NCBI GenBank assembly: GCA_000023725.1
Contig: CP001673.1
Coordinates: 1 to 64,000, forward strand
Direction of reading: 5' to 3'
DNA: 64,000 bases
From: Flavobacteriaceae bacterium 3519-10
GTDB lineage: Bacteria > Bacteroidota > Bacteroidia > Flavobacteriales > Weeksellaceae
The notes under the pieces: model-generated
Seen by the model: the letters and a program-made list of their open reading frames with translations, nothing else
What the model was told of the DNA's origin: nothing
Database searches by the model: none
Made by a program: the position numbers and the translations under genes
Shown: one piece after another, positions 28,704 through 37,597 of the stretch
How the letters are laid out: the number at the start of each line of letters is the position of its first letter
Numbering within the stretch: the first letter of the stretch is position 1

Positions 28704-28740
28704 CACAAAAGGTTCCGGATTTCCGGGGCCTTTTTTTGTG
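28704..28740 (+). terminator. Terminator after glyS
   Basis: CACAAAAGGTTCCGG pairs with CCGGGGCCTTTT with some G-U pairs around an ATTT loop, followed by a T tract. Confidence 0.8.
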
Positions 28741-28815
28741 CCCGACGATTTTATTTGAAGGTTACCACCCGATTAAATGACTCGCGCCCGGAAATATCCA
28801 CCACGAATAAATCCG

Positions 28816-28823
28816 TAAATTTG
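28816..28823 (+). promoter_or_regulatory. Promoter -7 box of sufS
   Basis: TAAATTTG lies 19 bases before the sufS ATG. No clear -33 box is visible. Confidence 0.55.
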
Positions 28824-28842
28824 TAGATTCTAAATAAACATC

Positions 28843-30063
28843 ATGTTCGACATACAAAATATACGCAGTCAGTTTCCCATTCTTTCGCAAAAAGTGAACG
28901 GAAAGCCTTTAATCTATCTCGATAACGCAGCAACTTCGCAAAAACCGCTTTCTGTTCTAGATTCATGGCAAAAATATTACGCTGAAATTAACGCGAACGT
29001 ACACCGCGGGATCCACACTTTGAGCCAGTTAGCGACCGAGGAAATGGAACTTTCACGCAGAAAGATTCAGAAATTTATCAACGCAAAACATGATTTCGAG
29101 GTTATTTTTACGAAGGGAACTACGGAAGGCATCAACCTGATCGCCTATTCGCTTACGAATTTAATTAAAAAGGACGACGAAATCCTGATCTCGCATCTTG
29201 AGCATCACTCAAATATTGTCCCATGGCAGCTGCTTTGCGAGCGAACCGGAGCAAAACTCAAAGTGATTCCTATGGATGCGGACGGCATTCTGCAGCTTGA
29301 TTTTCTTGATGAAAATATTAATGAACGGACCAAAATTGTTTCGATTAACCAGGTCTCCAACGCGCTCGGAATTGTGAATCCTGTTGAAGAAATCATCAGA
29401 AAAACGCGTGCGCAATCTGATGCGTATATCGTAATTGATGGGGCGCAGTCTGCACCCCATTTTAAGATCGATGTGCAGCAGCTAGACTGTGATTTCTTTG
29501 TGTTTTCGGGTCATAAAATGTACGCGCCGATGGGTACGGGAATTCTGTATGGAAAAGAGCGTATTTTACGCGAAATTCCCCCGTTTCATGGTGGCGGCGA
29601 GATGATTTCGGTATGTTCTTTTACCAAAACAACTTACGCCGATCTGCCGTTTAAATTCGAGGCTGGAACTCCAAATGTAGGCGGAAACATTGCGCTTGGA
29701 GCCGCAGTAGATTTTATTGAAGGTATTGGGCATGAGCATCTGCAGAATCACGAAAACGCCCTGCTTGAATATGCACAACGAAAACTGCTGGAACTTGAAG
29801 GACTCAGAATTTATGGCGAAAAAGCGAGGAGAACCGGCGTCGTATCTTTCAATCTCGAAGGTGTAGGGATTTCTTCGGATGTGGGGATGATTCTCGATAA
29901 AATGGGGATTGCCGTGAGAACCGGCCATCATTGCACGCAGCCGATCATGGAATATTTCGAGATTGCAGGCACCGTACGGGCGAGTTTTGCGGTGTACAAT
30001 ACATTTGAAGATGTTGATTTACTGGTAGAAGGCGTGAAAAAGGCGCAGCGGATGCTAAGCTAA
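28843..30063 (+). CDS. sufS: Cysteine desulfurase SufS
   Basis: SufS is the PLP enzyme that takes sulfur from cysteine for Fe-S cluster assembly. The 406-residue protein has the PLP lysine in FSGHKMYAP (Lys225) and the persulfide cysteine in RTGHHCTQP (Cys364), the group II (SufS) form rather than IscS. It lies alone, about 18 kb from sufA-sufB-sufC-sufD on the same strand. No SufE or SufU partner is seen in the window. Confidence 0.95.
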   Translation: MFDIQNIRSQFPILSQKVNGKPLIYLDNAATSQKPLSVLDSWQKYYAEINANVHRGIHTLSQLATEEMELSRRKIQKFINAKHDFEVIFTKGTTEGINLIAYSLTNLIKKDDEILISHLEHHSNIVPWQLLCERTGAKLKVIPMDADGILQLDFLDENINERTKIVSINQVSNALGIVNPVEEIIRKTRAQSDAYIVIDGAQSAPHFKIDVQQLDCDFFVFSGHKMYAPMGTGILYGKERILREIPPFHGGGEMISVCSFTKTTYADLPFKFEAGTPNVGGNIALGAAVDFIEGIGHEHLQNHENALLEYAQRKLLELEGLRIYGEKARRTGVVSFNLEGVGISSDVGMILDKMGIAVRTGHHCTQPIMEYFEIAGTVRASFAVYNTFEDVDLLVEGVKKAQRMLS

Positions 30064-30066
30064 TTC

Positions 30067-30516
30067 CTATCCTTCCAAAATCTGTTTTGCGGCTTCTTTT
30101 GTCTTCACCTTTTCAATTACACGCGTGCAGATTCCGTTTTCATCAAAGATAAAAGTGGTGCGCACGATTCCCATAAACTCGCGGCCCATAAACTTTTTGA
30201 GCTGCCACACCCCGAACTTTTCAATTACTTCCCTTTTTTCATCAGCAAGCAGCGGATATTGAAATCCGAATTTTTGGTGAAATTTTTTCTGCGCCTTAAC
30301 CGAATCCGCAGACACTCCGAGTAACTGATAACCTTCTTTATTAAGCATGGAAAAATGATTGTTTAAATCGCAGGACTGCGCCGTGCAGCCGGGCGTGTTG
30401 GCTTTCGGATAAAAGAAAACAACGAGTTTTTTTCCTGCAAAATCATTAGAATTTATTGTTTCGCCATCTTGATTCACTCCTTCAAATTCCGGTAACCTAT
30501 CGCCAACCTTCAGCAT
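30067..30516 (-). CDS. bcp: Thioredoxin-dependent thiol peroxidase (BCP family)
   Basis: This 149-residue peroxiredoxin reduces hydrogen peroxide and organic peroxides using thioredoxin. The peroxidatic Cys44 lies in PKANTPGCTAQSCD, with the resolving Cys49 five residues later as in atypical BCP enzymes. It is convergent with sufS and divergent from nth, sharing a very tight promoter region with the latter. Confidence 0.94.
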   Translation of the reverse strand: MLKVGDRLPEFEGVNQDGETINSNDFAGKKLVVFFYPKANTPGCTAQSCDLNNHFSMLNKEGYQLLGVSADSVKAQKKFHQKFGFQYPLLADEKREVIEKFGVWQLKKFMGREFMGIVRTTFIFDENGICTRVIEKVKTKEAAKQILEG

Positions 30517-30522
30517 AATGTT

Positions 30523-30540
30523 TATTTTTGACCAAATTTA
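30523..30540. promoter_or_regulatory. Face-to-face promoters of bcp and nth
   Basis: The plus strand reads TATTTTTG at 30523-30530 (18 bases before the nth ATG), and the minus strand reads TAAATTTG at 30540-30533 (17 bases before bcp). Only two bases lie between the two -7 boxes, so polymerase at one should block the other. Confidence 0.65.
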
Positions 30541-30548
30541 GATTTTAA

Positions 30549-31175
30549 ATGACTAAAAAGCAAAGGGCACTCACGGTGATGACCGAACTTGAAAAACTAT
30601 ATCCCGAAGTTCCGATTCCTCTCGATCATTCAGATCCGTTTACACTGCTCGTGGCAGTCGGACTTTCGGCGCAGACCACGGATAAAAAGGTGAACCAGAT
30701 CACACCAAAATTATTTGAAGTTGCTGGCGATCCTTATAAAATGTCGATTCTGGAAGTGGATGAAATCAGGTTTTTAATTAAAGAAATCGGTTTAGCCAAT
30801 ACGAAAGCTAAAAACTTAAAAAGAATGGCTGAAATTCTGGTCGAAAAACATCAGGGAGTTGTACCGCAGACTTTTGAAGAACTTGAAGCACTGCCCGGTG
30901 TAGGCCACAAAACCGCATCAGTGGTGATGAGCCAGGCATTTGGTGTACCTGCATTTCCAGTCGACACGCATATTCACAGACTTATGAAACAGTGGAAACT
31001 AACGGACGGAAAGAATGTAATTGAAACTGAACGTGATGCCAAGAAACTGTTCCCGAAAACTGCCTGGAACAGGTTGCATCTTCAGATCATATTTTACGGC
31101 AGAGAATATTCGCCTGCGCGCGGCAGCCAGGAGAAAGATTTTATTACGCGGATGTTATTTCAACCCGAAATCTGA
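30549..31175 (+). CDS. nth: Endonuclease III-like DNA glycosylase lacking the Fe-S cluster
   Basis: This 208-residue protein has the HhH-GPD fold of endonuclease III, which removes oxidised pyrimidines. The helix-hairpin-helix LPGVGHKTAS carries the catalytic lysine (Lys121) and FPVDTHIHR carries the catalytic Asp139, equal in spacing to E. coli Lys120 and Asp138. The usual C-terminal four-cysteine Fe-S loop is absent; the whole protein contains no cysteine. The C-terminus is YGREYSPARGSQEKDF and ends soon after. It is probably active but cluster-free. Confidence 0.9.
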   Translation: MTKKQRALTVMTELEKLYPEVPIPLDHSDPFTLLVAVGLSAQTTDKKVNQITPKLFEVAGDPYKMSILEVDEIRFLIKEIGLANTKAKNLKRMAEILVEKHQGVVPQTFEELEALPGVGHKTASVVMSQAFGVPAFPVDTHIHRLMKQWKLTDGKNVIETERDAKKLFPKTAWNRLHLQIIFYGREYSPARGSQEKDFITRMLFQPEI

Positions 31176-31193
31176 GCAGTTATTTCAGAATGA

Positions 31194-31544
31194 TCACAGC
31201 AGTTTCTCCACTTTATTAACCAAGTCATCGATCTCAAAAGGCTTGGTAAGAAAGTCGTCAACACCAATGCTACGGCTTATCGATTCGGCGTCAGGATGTG
31301 CAGACATCATCATTATTTTGATGTGTTCGGTTTCAGGATCGGCCTTTACCTCTTTGGTTAAAGTGCGGCCATCGAATCCCGACATCAGCATATCCGTAAT
31401 GATGAGTGCGGGCCTGGTGTCTTTAATTATAGTGCTTACCTCCAGTGGGTTACAACATGTCTGTACATCATATCCCTCTGAAAGCAGGATGTTTTCAATA
31501 AGCGTGCAGATGTCCTTATTGTCGTCAACAACTAGTATGCTCAT
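31194..31544 (-). CDS. Single-domain response regulator
   Basis: This 116-residue CheY-like protein is a receiver domain only. The acidic pair Asp7/Asp8, phospho-acceptor Asp51 in IITDMLM, Ser81 and Lys101 are present. With no output domain it must act by protein contact or in a phosphorelay. It starts 8 bases after the histidine kinase stop, so the two form a pair. Confidence 0.93.
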   Translation of the reverse strand: MSILVVDDNKDICTLIENILLSEGYDVQTCCNPLEVSTIIKDTRPALIITDMLMSGFDGRTLTKEVKADPETEHIKIMMMSAHPDAESISRSIGVDDFLTKPFEIDDLVNKVEKLL

Positions 31545-31552
31545 GCTGAAAT

Positions 31553-33796
31553 TTAAATCGTTTTATTTGAAACAGGCAGCGAAAAATAGAATTTACTGCC
31601 CTGGTTTTTCTCGCTTTCAACCCAGATCTTGCCGTCAAGGCGCTGTATGATGTCTTTTACGATATACAGGCCGATGCCGAAACCCGGAAAGGTTTTTTCG
31701 TCGTCGCCGGAAACCCGGTAAAAGCGTTCGAAAATCTTACCCAGTTCGCTGGCTTCCATGCCGATACCGAAATCTTCAACCGATACGATGCCCCGGCCAT
31801 CTTCTACCCAAAGTTCAACATTTACCGAATTGGCTTTTGGCGAATATTTTATTGCATTGGTAAGAAGGTTAGTGAGTACCTGCTTGAGGCGTTCTTTGTC
31901 GGCAAATACTTCGATATCCGCAAAGTGCTTCATCTCAAAGTTTATTTCGTGGCTTTGTTCGGAAGCTTTAATGTCTTCGATACTTTCGGTCACGAGTTCA
32001 ACCAGTGAGAATTTATGCTTGTTCAGCAGCAGATAGCCATTTTCCATCCGGGAAATGTCGAGCAGGTCGCCGATGAGTACGCTGAGATTATTAACCTGGT
32101 TCTCAATGGTGTTTAAAGAATTTACAAGAAACTTGTCATCAGAATCCTTCCGGGTTCTTTTTAACAGCTGAACATATCCTTTTATGGTGGTAACAGGTGT
32201 TTTGAGCTCATGGCTGGCCATTTTAATGAAGTCGTCCTTTTGCTGCTCCTGGCGCTTCATGTCATCAATATCCGTGCTGGTTCCTACCCATTTGGTAACG
32301 TTACCCGCATCATCCATTTCCGGGAACGCCTTGCTCATAAACCAGCGGTATTCGTTATTACTGTCGCGGAAACGATGCTCGAAAAAGAATGGTTTCTTTG
32401 TGCGTACGCTGGCTGCCCAACGTTTCCCGGTTTCCTCCTGTTCTTCCGGATGCACCATTTGGTTCAGTCCATCGCCTTCCAGCAGTTCTTTATAACTCTT
32501 TCCTGAGTAATTGAGCGTGGATTGGTTGAAATACGTAAGCCTTCCGTCCGGTTCGCCTGTCCACACGATCTGCGGCATCACATCTGCCAGAAAACGGTAT
32601 TTCTTCTCGCTTGCGCTTAATTTTTGTTCGTAGTTCTTCAGGTCGGTGATATCGCGGACGGTTCCGGAGATGTAAGCATTGCTGGCTGCGGACTCACGAA
32701 GGAGACGGCCGTAGAGTTCAATCCATTTCACGCTGCCGTCCCTTAATACAATTTTGGTCTGATAATGTAGGTCACCGGTTTCCTGTGCTTTTTGTAAAGC
32801 TTGCGCGCGCACGTCGATGAAATCTTTATGAATGTGTTTTTCGAAAACATGAGTGTCAATGGTTTCACTGGAAGGATCATAACCGAAAATTTCCAGAAAG
32901 CGCGGGGAAAAATTATATTTTTCGAGTGTTTCGGGATTCATGTCGAACAGACCGAGTTTGGTGGCCTCCATGGCGGTATTCAGCTGGTGATGGCTCTGGT
33001 GCTGGCGGATTTCGTTTTTCTTGCGTTCCGTAATATCCTGCAAAATGCCTAACATACGGTCCGGCAGTTCGTTCTCGTCTGAAAATATTTTTCCGTTGGT
33101 TGAAATCCACTTCTGTACACCATTTCGGTCGGTGATGCGCGCTTCATATTTGTAGATGCCGGTTTTGAGTGCTTTTTTATAAGCGACGTCTACAATATTT
33201 ATTCTGTCGTACTCGAAAAGATGGCTGCGGAACTGTTCGTGAGAAATATTTTCTCCCGCCTCATACCCGAAAATTTTAGCTAAAAGCGGAGAGTGTACAA
33301 TTTCACGGGTTTTGAGATTGAGGTCCCACGTGGCGGTCAGGGAGCTTTCCGTGGCAAGTCTCAGGCGCTCTTCATCTTCACGCATTTTATATTTAATAGT
33401 TACTAGAGCCGAAATTTCGAGAATGACAACTGCATAGTATAAAAACGCGCCGTTATCCTCATAAACCGGCTGATACATAAAACTGAAATACGCTGGCTGA
33501 ACAGAGCCGCTTCTTTTTATCCTGAGCTTGAAATCTGCAGCACTGGCGGGCTCGCGGGTTTCTTTTGTCTCTTCGAAAAACGCGGTGAGCTGATCCGCCG
33601 CTTCAGGGAAAAAATCAAAGATTTTCTTACCAACCGCGGTCTTTTTGTTCAAACCAATGATTTCGAGCCAGGTTTGATTGGTGTATTCGATGACGTAAGA
33701 CGAATTCACAAGTGCAAAACCAAATTGTGCTTTCTGAAGGATGGTACCGAAAACGTGTTCTTTAACCGAAAAAGAAGGAGGAAAGCTGGCTTCCAT
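31553..33796 (-). CDS. Multi-PAS sensor histidine kinase
   Basis: This 747-residue kinase has no clear transmembrane segment and is probably cytoplasmic. Four PAS domains fill about residues 15-520, each after the first followed by a PAC-like segment (for example GILQDITERKK and GTSTDIDDMKR). The HisKA box KMASHELKTP has the phospho-acceptor His529, and the HATPase domain (about 630-743) has the N, G1 (DFGIGM) and G2 (FGIGLYI) boxes. The signal is unknown. The adjacent single-domain regulator is its likely partner. Confidence 0.93.
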   Translation of the reverse strand: MEASFPPSFSVKEHVFGTILQKAQFGFALVNSSYVIEYTNQTWLEIIGLNKKTAVGKKIFDFFPEAADQLTAFFEETKETREPASAADFKLRIKRSGSVQPAYFSFMYQPVYEDNGAFLYYAVVILEISALVTIKYKMREDEERLRLATESSLTATWDLNLKTREIVHSPLLAKIFGYEAGENISHEQFRSHLFEYDRINIVDVAYKKALKTGIYKYEARITDRNGVQKWISTNGKIFSDENELPDRMLGILQDITERKKNEIRQHQSHHQLNTAMEATKLGLFDMNPETLEKYNFSPRFLEIFGYDPSSETIDTHVFEKHIHKDFIDVRAQALQKAQETGDLHYQTKIVLRDGSVKWIELYGRLLRESAASNAYISGTVRDITDLKNYEQKLSASEKKYRFLADVMPQIVWTGEPDGRLTYFNQSTLNYSGKSYKELLEGDGLNQMVHPEEQEETGKRWAASVRTKKPFFFEHRFRDSNNEYRWFMSKAFPEMDDAGNVTKWVGTSTDIDDMKRQEQQKDDFIKMASHELKTPVTTIKGYVQLLKRTRKDSDDKFLVNSLNTIENQVNNLSVLIGDLLDISRMENGYLLLNKHKFSLVELVTESIEDIKASEQSHEINFEMKHFADIEVFADKERLKQVLTNLLTNAIKYSPKANSVNVELWVEDGRGIVSVEDFGIGMEASELGKIFERFYRVSGDDEKTFPGFGIGLYIVKDIIQRLDGKIWVESEKNQGSKFYFSLPVSNKTI

Positions 33797-33818
33797 GAAG
33801 GTTTACAATTTTAGACTT

Positions 33819-33826
33819 CAAATATA
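33819..33826 (-). promoter_or_regulatory. Promoter -7 box of the histidine kinase operon
   Basis: The minus strand reads TATATTTG 22 bases upstream of the kinase start. Confidence 0.55.
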
Positions 33827-33956
33827 AATAATACATTTCATATTCGTAAAAAATTTGCGGTTTATCAGCGTAAGTTGTTAATTATAAACGCGCTTTTCTG
33901 TTAAACCCAAATCATATGCCCTTCAGTGAATGAAAATTTTGATATACGAATTGAAC

Positions 33957-35747
33957 TTATTGCCGCTTCGCCCAAAGCTTCATTTTTCTGTCGAGCACGT
34001 CCAGTGGAAGCCCACCCTGATTGAGTACTTCGTCGTGAAATTTCGCCAGACTGAATTTATTTCCCAGTTCTTTCTGATACTGATCTCTCAATGCTCTGAT
34101 TTTCAGCGAGCCGATTTTATAGCTTAATGCCTGGCCTGGCATCGCCATGTAGCGTTCCACTTCCGCCGTGGCGGCAGCTTCATCGTACGAAATGTTACTC
34201 AGGAAATAGGTGATCGCTTCTTCGCGTGTCATCGTGCCGCTGTGCAGACCCGTATCTACAACCAGGCGGACTGCGCGCAACATTTCGTCGCTCAACGAAC
34301 CCATTTTCTGGTAAGGATCCGTATAAAGGCCAAACTCGGGACCGAGAGATTCGCAATATAGCGCCCAGCCTTCACCATAAGCACCAAACCAGCCGAACCG
34401 CATAAACTTCGGTAAACTGGTGTTTTCCTGCTGTAGGGATATCTGATAATGGTGGCCGGGAATGGCTTCGTGAAGAAACAGCGACTCCATGCCTGAGGTT
34501 ACATTGAATTTTGTGGGATCCGGAATCGGAATATAGAAAATTCCGGGTCTTTTGCCGTCGGGTGTGCCGGGCATATATTCGGCGCTGGCGCTTGCCTCAC
34601 GGAATTTTTCTGTCTGGCGGATTTCAAACGCAGTTTTGGGTGCTACGCTAAACATTGTTTTAAGTTTTGGTGTAATCTTCTTTAAAATTCCATTAAAACC
34701 GTCTAAAACTTCCTTGCTGCTTGTATACGGAAAAGCTTTCGGATCGGTTTTAACGTGCGCGATAAACTCTTCAAGTGTTCCGTTATAATTTACCTGCTTT
34801 CTTACCTTTTCCATTTCTGCACGCAGACGCGCCACTTCAGCCAGGCCGGTCCGGTTGATGTCCTGCGGTGTGAGGGAAGTCGTGGTCCAGCTTTTCGCGT
34901 AATAGCTGTAGATTTCGCCACCATTGGGCAGAGAGTTAATCCCATGTGTGTTGCGGGCTTTGGGTAGATACTCCTGTTCAAGGAAATTGGCCATCTTCAG
35001 GTAGGTTGGGATAATTTTTTCGGTGATCAAAGCTTTATACTGTGAGGTAAACTTCTCGCGCTGTGCGGCCGTAAAGTTTTTAGGGAAGTTTTTGATGGGG
35101 CCGTAAAATATATTCCTGTCAAAATCGGTGGTTGTAATTTCTTCGGCTTTCATCTGCGGAATCATTTTGGCCACCAATGTTTTAGGTAATATGTATTTCT
35201 GGGTAATTCCTTCGCGGAAGTTCGCCATCGCCGTATCCATCCATAACGGGAATTTTTCTGCTCTGCTCAGCCAGTCGCTGTAATCTTTCTCGGTTTTAAA
35301 CGGCTGGCTTCCCTGGCCGCTGCCAAGTAACGGAAAATCGAGCGGCAGACCCCCAAACTGCGTAAAAGGGATGTATTCGGGATGGTACGCATAGCGTTCT
35401 ATCTTGTCTTTCAATGTGTAATCGAGCACATCATAAACGGTTTTTTTCTCGTCGGTGAGCTTCTCATAATCCACTTTCTTCAGTTGCGCCTGCACTGAGT
35501 TATAAAATGATATTTCGCCCGAGATAAAATCTTTGTCGATGTTCACGGGAAGCTGGTCGTTATACCGCAAGTCGCCCTGTGCGGTAGCTTCAAGCGGATA
35601 AAGTTTCAGATACTGTTCGTAGTAATTGGCAGCAATTGAATCAATTTCCACCGGCGTTTCGCGGGTCAACGGATAATCTGTTTTCTTACACGAAAACAGG
35701 CTAAAAAAAACGGTGATGATAAAAGCGTGAAAAACTGTCTTTCCCAT
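33957..35747 (-). CDS. DUF885 family lipoprotein, putative metalloprotein
   Basis: This 596-residue protein has a lipoprotein signal (lipobox near FSLFSC, Cys20). It belongs to DUF885, whose hallmark HEAIPGHHYQ is present near residue 433 and resembles a zinc-peptidase HExxH-type site. Other conserved segments are FYIPIPDP upstream and GEGWALYCE downstream. A role in peptide hydrolysis is inferred, not shown. It is monocistronic. Confidence 0.88.
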   Translation of the reverse strand: MGKTVFHAFIITVFFSLFSCKKTDYPLTRETPVEIDSIAANYYEQYLKLYPLEATAQGDLRYNDQLPVNIDKDFISGEISFYNSVQAQLKKVDYEKLTDEKKTVYDVLDYTLKDKIERYAYHPEYIPFTQFGGLPLDFPLLGSGQGSQPFKTEKDYSDWLSRAEKFPLWMDTAMANFREGITQKYILPKTLVAKMIPQMKAEEITTTDFDRNIFYGPIKNFPKNFTAAQREKFTSQYKALITEKIIPTYLKMANFLEQEYLPKARNTHGINSLPNGGEIYSYYAKSWTTTSLTPQDINRTGLAEVARLRAEMEKVRKQVNYNGTLEEFIAHVKTDPKAFPYTSSKEVLDGFNGILKKITPKLKTMFSVAPKTAFEIRQTEKFREASASAEYMPGTPDGKRPGIFYIPIPDPTKFNVTSGMESLFLHEAIPGHHYQISLQQENTSLPKFMRFGWFGAYGEGWALYCESLGPEFGLYTDPYQKMGSLSDEMLRAVRLVVDTGLHSGTMTREEAITYFLSNISYDEAAATAEVERYMAMPGQALSYKIGSLKIRALRDQYQKELGNKFSLAKFHDEVLNQGGLPLDVLDRKMKLWAKRQ

Positions 35748-35866
35748 AATAAATATTTTGCTCGGGCTAATTTAAATTAATTTCAGCACTTACTGGGCGA
35801 TGGTTTTCAATTTCAGGCGGGAGTTTTTTCAGAATAAATTCGGGTTCGCGTCATGATTAATAAAAC

Positions 35867-35896
35867 TTTGCACAATCAATCAATTTTTTATCTTTG
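35867..35896 (+). promoter_or_regulatory. Full -33/-7 promoter of the acidic unknown gene
   Basis: TTTG (35867-35870) and TATCTTTG (35889-35896) are 18 bases apart, close to the TTTG-N19-TAnnTTTG consensus. Confidence 0.8.
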
Positions 35897-35944
35897 TCGG
35901 GCAAGTTCGTCATCAATTACTTAATAATATTTTTTTCTAAAGAA

Positions 35945-36406
35945 ATGAAAGGGCTTTTAAAAATCTACCATCCTGAAGAAACCCTGAAATACCACATCCA
36001 AAGCACTTACTGCAAAGCGGTGTACAGTAACAAACGACATTTTCTCGAAGTTGAGCTCATTACAGATGATTCCGTAGATCACGTAGACGATGATTCACTG
36101 CAGTATAATTTTCCGCAGTTGCGTTTTACCGTTACAGAATTTCCGATTGATGATGCCGAAATTGAAGGCAAAACCTTCGAAATTGAAGACAGCGACGAAG
36201 AAATTTACACGGAAGTTGATCTTTTTGATGACGAAGACGCCTACCTCTTCCAAAATAAGCTTACCTACAGCAACGATTCCGAAGACGGCCTGCAGCTTTG
36301 TTGGCAAGGGGAAATCAGCGATTTCTACACCGGTTCGGACGAGCCGATTCCCTTCAAGTTGAAATGCCATTTCAAGCCGGACGTAATTCTGGTAGACGAG
36401 GACTGA
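35945..36406 (+). CDS. Acidic cytoplasmic protein of unknown function
   Basis: This 153-residue protein is strongly acidic, with many Asp/Glu clusters (DDVSVD-like stretches, EIEDSDEEIYTEVDLFDDED), and has no signal peptide or transmembrane segment. No family is recognised. The frame stays open to 35894, but that start lies within the -7 box; ATG 35945 is 48 bases downstream of the promoter. It has its own strong promoter. Confidence 0.75.
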   Translation: MKGLLKIYHPEETLKYHIQSTYCKAVYSNKRHFLEVELITDDSVDHVDDDSLQYNFPQLRFTVTEFPIDDAEIEGKTFEIEDSDEEIYTEVDLFDDEDAYLFQNKLTYSNDSEDGLQLCWQGEISDFYTGSDEPIPFKLKCHFKPDVILVDED

Positions 36407-36482
36407 AGGAAATCAGCTGCCCGGCGGCCGTTTATACGTCATTAAAAACGCTCTAAGCCACGTCATTTCTGCAATATTAACC

Positions 36483-36490
36483 TACTTTTG
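36483..36490 (+). promoter_or_regulatory. Promoter -7 box of the exbB operon
   Basis: TACTTTTG matches TAnnTTTG and lies 29 bases before the exbB ATG. Confidence 0.55.
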
Positions 36491-36519
36491 TCGTTCAATC
36501 AAAATACCAAAACTTCAAT

Positions 36520-37200
36520 ATGTTTTTACAGGCTCCAACACAGGTAATCAGTACAACTACAGAAACACACGTTTTTTCGCTCTGGAATATTCTATTCAGC
36601 GGCGGAATTTTGGGTAATTCCATTATGATTGCTATTTTTCTGCTTGGCATCCTGGCGCTTTACATCTTTTTCGAAAGGTATTTATTCATTAAAAGATCCT
36701 CGAAGGAAACGCCGAATTTTCTTGAAAACATCAAAGATTTCGTGCAGGAGGGAAAGATTCAGACTGCGGTAGATTACTGCAAAACGATCGATTCCCCGGA
36801 AGCACGCATGATTGAAAAAGGTTTGGCCAGAATCGGGCGCCCGATTTCTGATATCTCAAACGCGATGCAGAATCAGGGTCAGCTCGAAGTTTCAAAACTT
36901 GAGAAAAACCTTAATATTCTTGCATCCGCTTCAGGTGCCGCCCCGATGCTGGGATTCCTGGGAACGGTTGTGGGGATGATTATGGCATTCTTCGAAATCT
37001 CGAATGTTACAGGTGCTGTGAGCCCGAAATTACTGGCCTCCGGTATTTATACGGCGATGGCAACTACCGCTGTGGGACTTTTCGTAGGGATTCCCGCCTA
37101 TTTTTTTTACAATATTTTGGTGACGAATGTAGACCGTTTGGTTTTAAAAATTCAAACCCATGTCAATGATTTTCTCGACGCTTTAAATAAACCGCTTTAA
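36520..37200 (+). CDS. exbB: ExbB/TolQ/MotA family proton channel
   Basis: This 226-residue inner-membrane protein has three transmembrane helices and the family signature LGFLGTVVGMIMAF (about 146-159) plus AMATTAVGLFVGIPAY (about 180-195). With ExbD it forms the proton channel that drives TonB. It is coupled to exbD by a TAATG overlap. TolQ is the alternative, but the TonB gene downstream favours ExbB. Confidence 0.93.
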   Translation: MFLQAPTQVISTTTETHVFSLWNILFSGGILGNSIMIAIFLLGILALYIFFERYLFIKRSSKETPNFLENIKDFVQEGKIQTAVDYCKTIDSPEARMIEKGLARIGRPISDISNAMQNQGQLEVSKLEKNLNILASASGAAPMLGFLGTVVGMIMAFFEISNVTGAVSPKLLASGIYTAMATTAVGLFVGIPAYFFYNILVTNVDRLVLKIQTHVNDFLDALNKPL

Positions 37201-37595
37201 TGGAACTGAAACGCAGAAACAGAGTCAACGCCGAATTCAGCATGGCTTCGATGACGGATATTATCTTTCTGTTGTTGATTTTTTTCATGATTACGAGTTC
37301 CGCCATCAGCCAAAGCGCAATCGATGTGAAGCTGCCGCAGGCCGACGCTGCCAACCCCAGTGCGCAGGATCCATCTACGGTCACCATCAAAGAAGACGGC
37401 AAGTATTTTGTGAACGACACAGAGATCGCAAAAGAACAGCTGGAGACCGTATTGGTTGAAGCTTTGAAAAATGAAGCCAGTCCAACCTTTACCATCCGCG
37501 CGGACGAAAACAGCAAACATAAAGATGTGGTTTTTGTGATGGGCATTGCAGAAACGCACAAATTTAATCTCGCCATTGCAACTACTCAGGAATAG
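37200..37595 (+). CDS. exbD: ExbD/TolR family biopolymer transport protein
   Basis: This 131-residue protein has one N-terminal helix and the signature SMASMTDIIFLLLIFFM near residues 14-30, with the proton-path aspartate in MTDIIF (Asp20). The rest is a periplasmic domain. It starts in the stop codon of exbB and is followed 2 bases later by the TonB gene. Confidence 0.93.
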   Translation: MELKRRNRVNAEFSMASMTDIIFLLLIFFMITSSAISQSAIDVKLPQADAANPSAQDPSTVTIKEDGKYFVNDTEIAKEQLETVLVEALKNEASPTFTIRADENSKHKDVVFVMGIAETHKFNLAIATTQE

Positions 37596-37597
37596 AA

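Noticed and set aside
31021-31650. 209-codon plus-strand frame over nth, the regulator and the kinase end
   Set aside because: It crosses three well supported genes in other frames and has no protein-like features.
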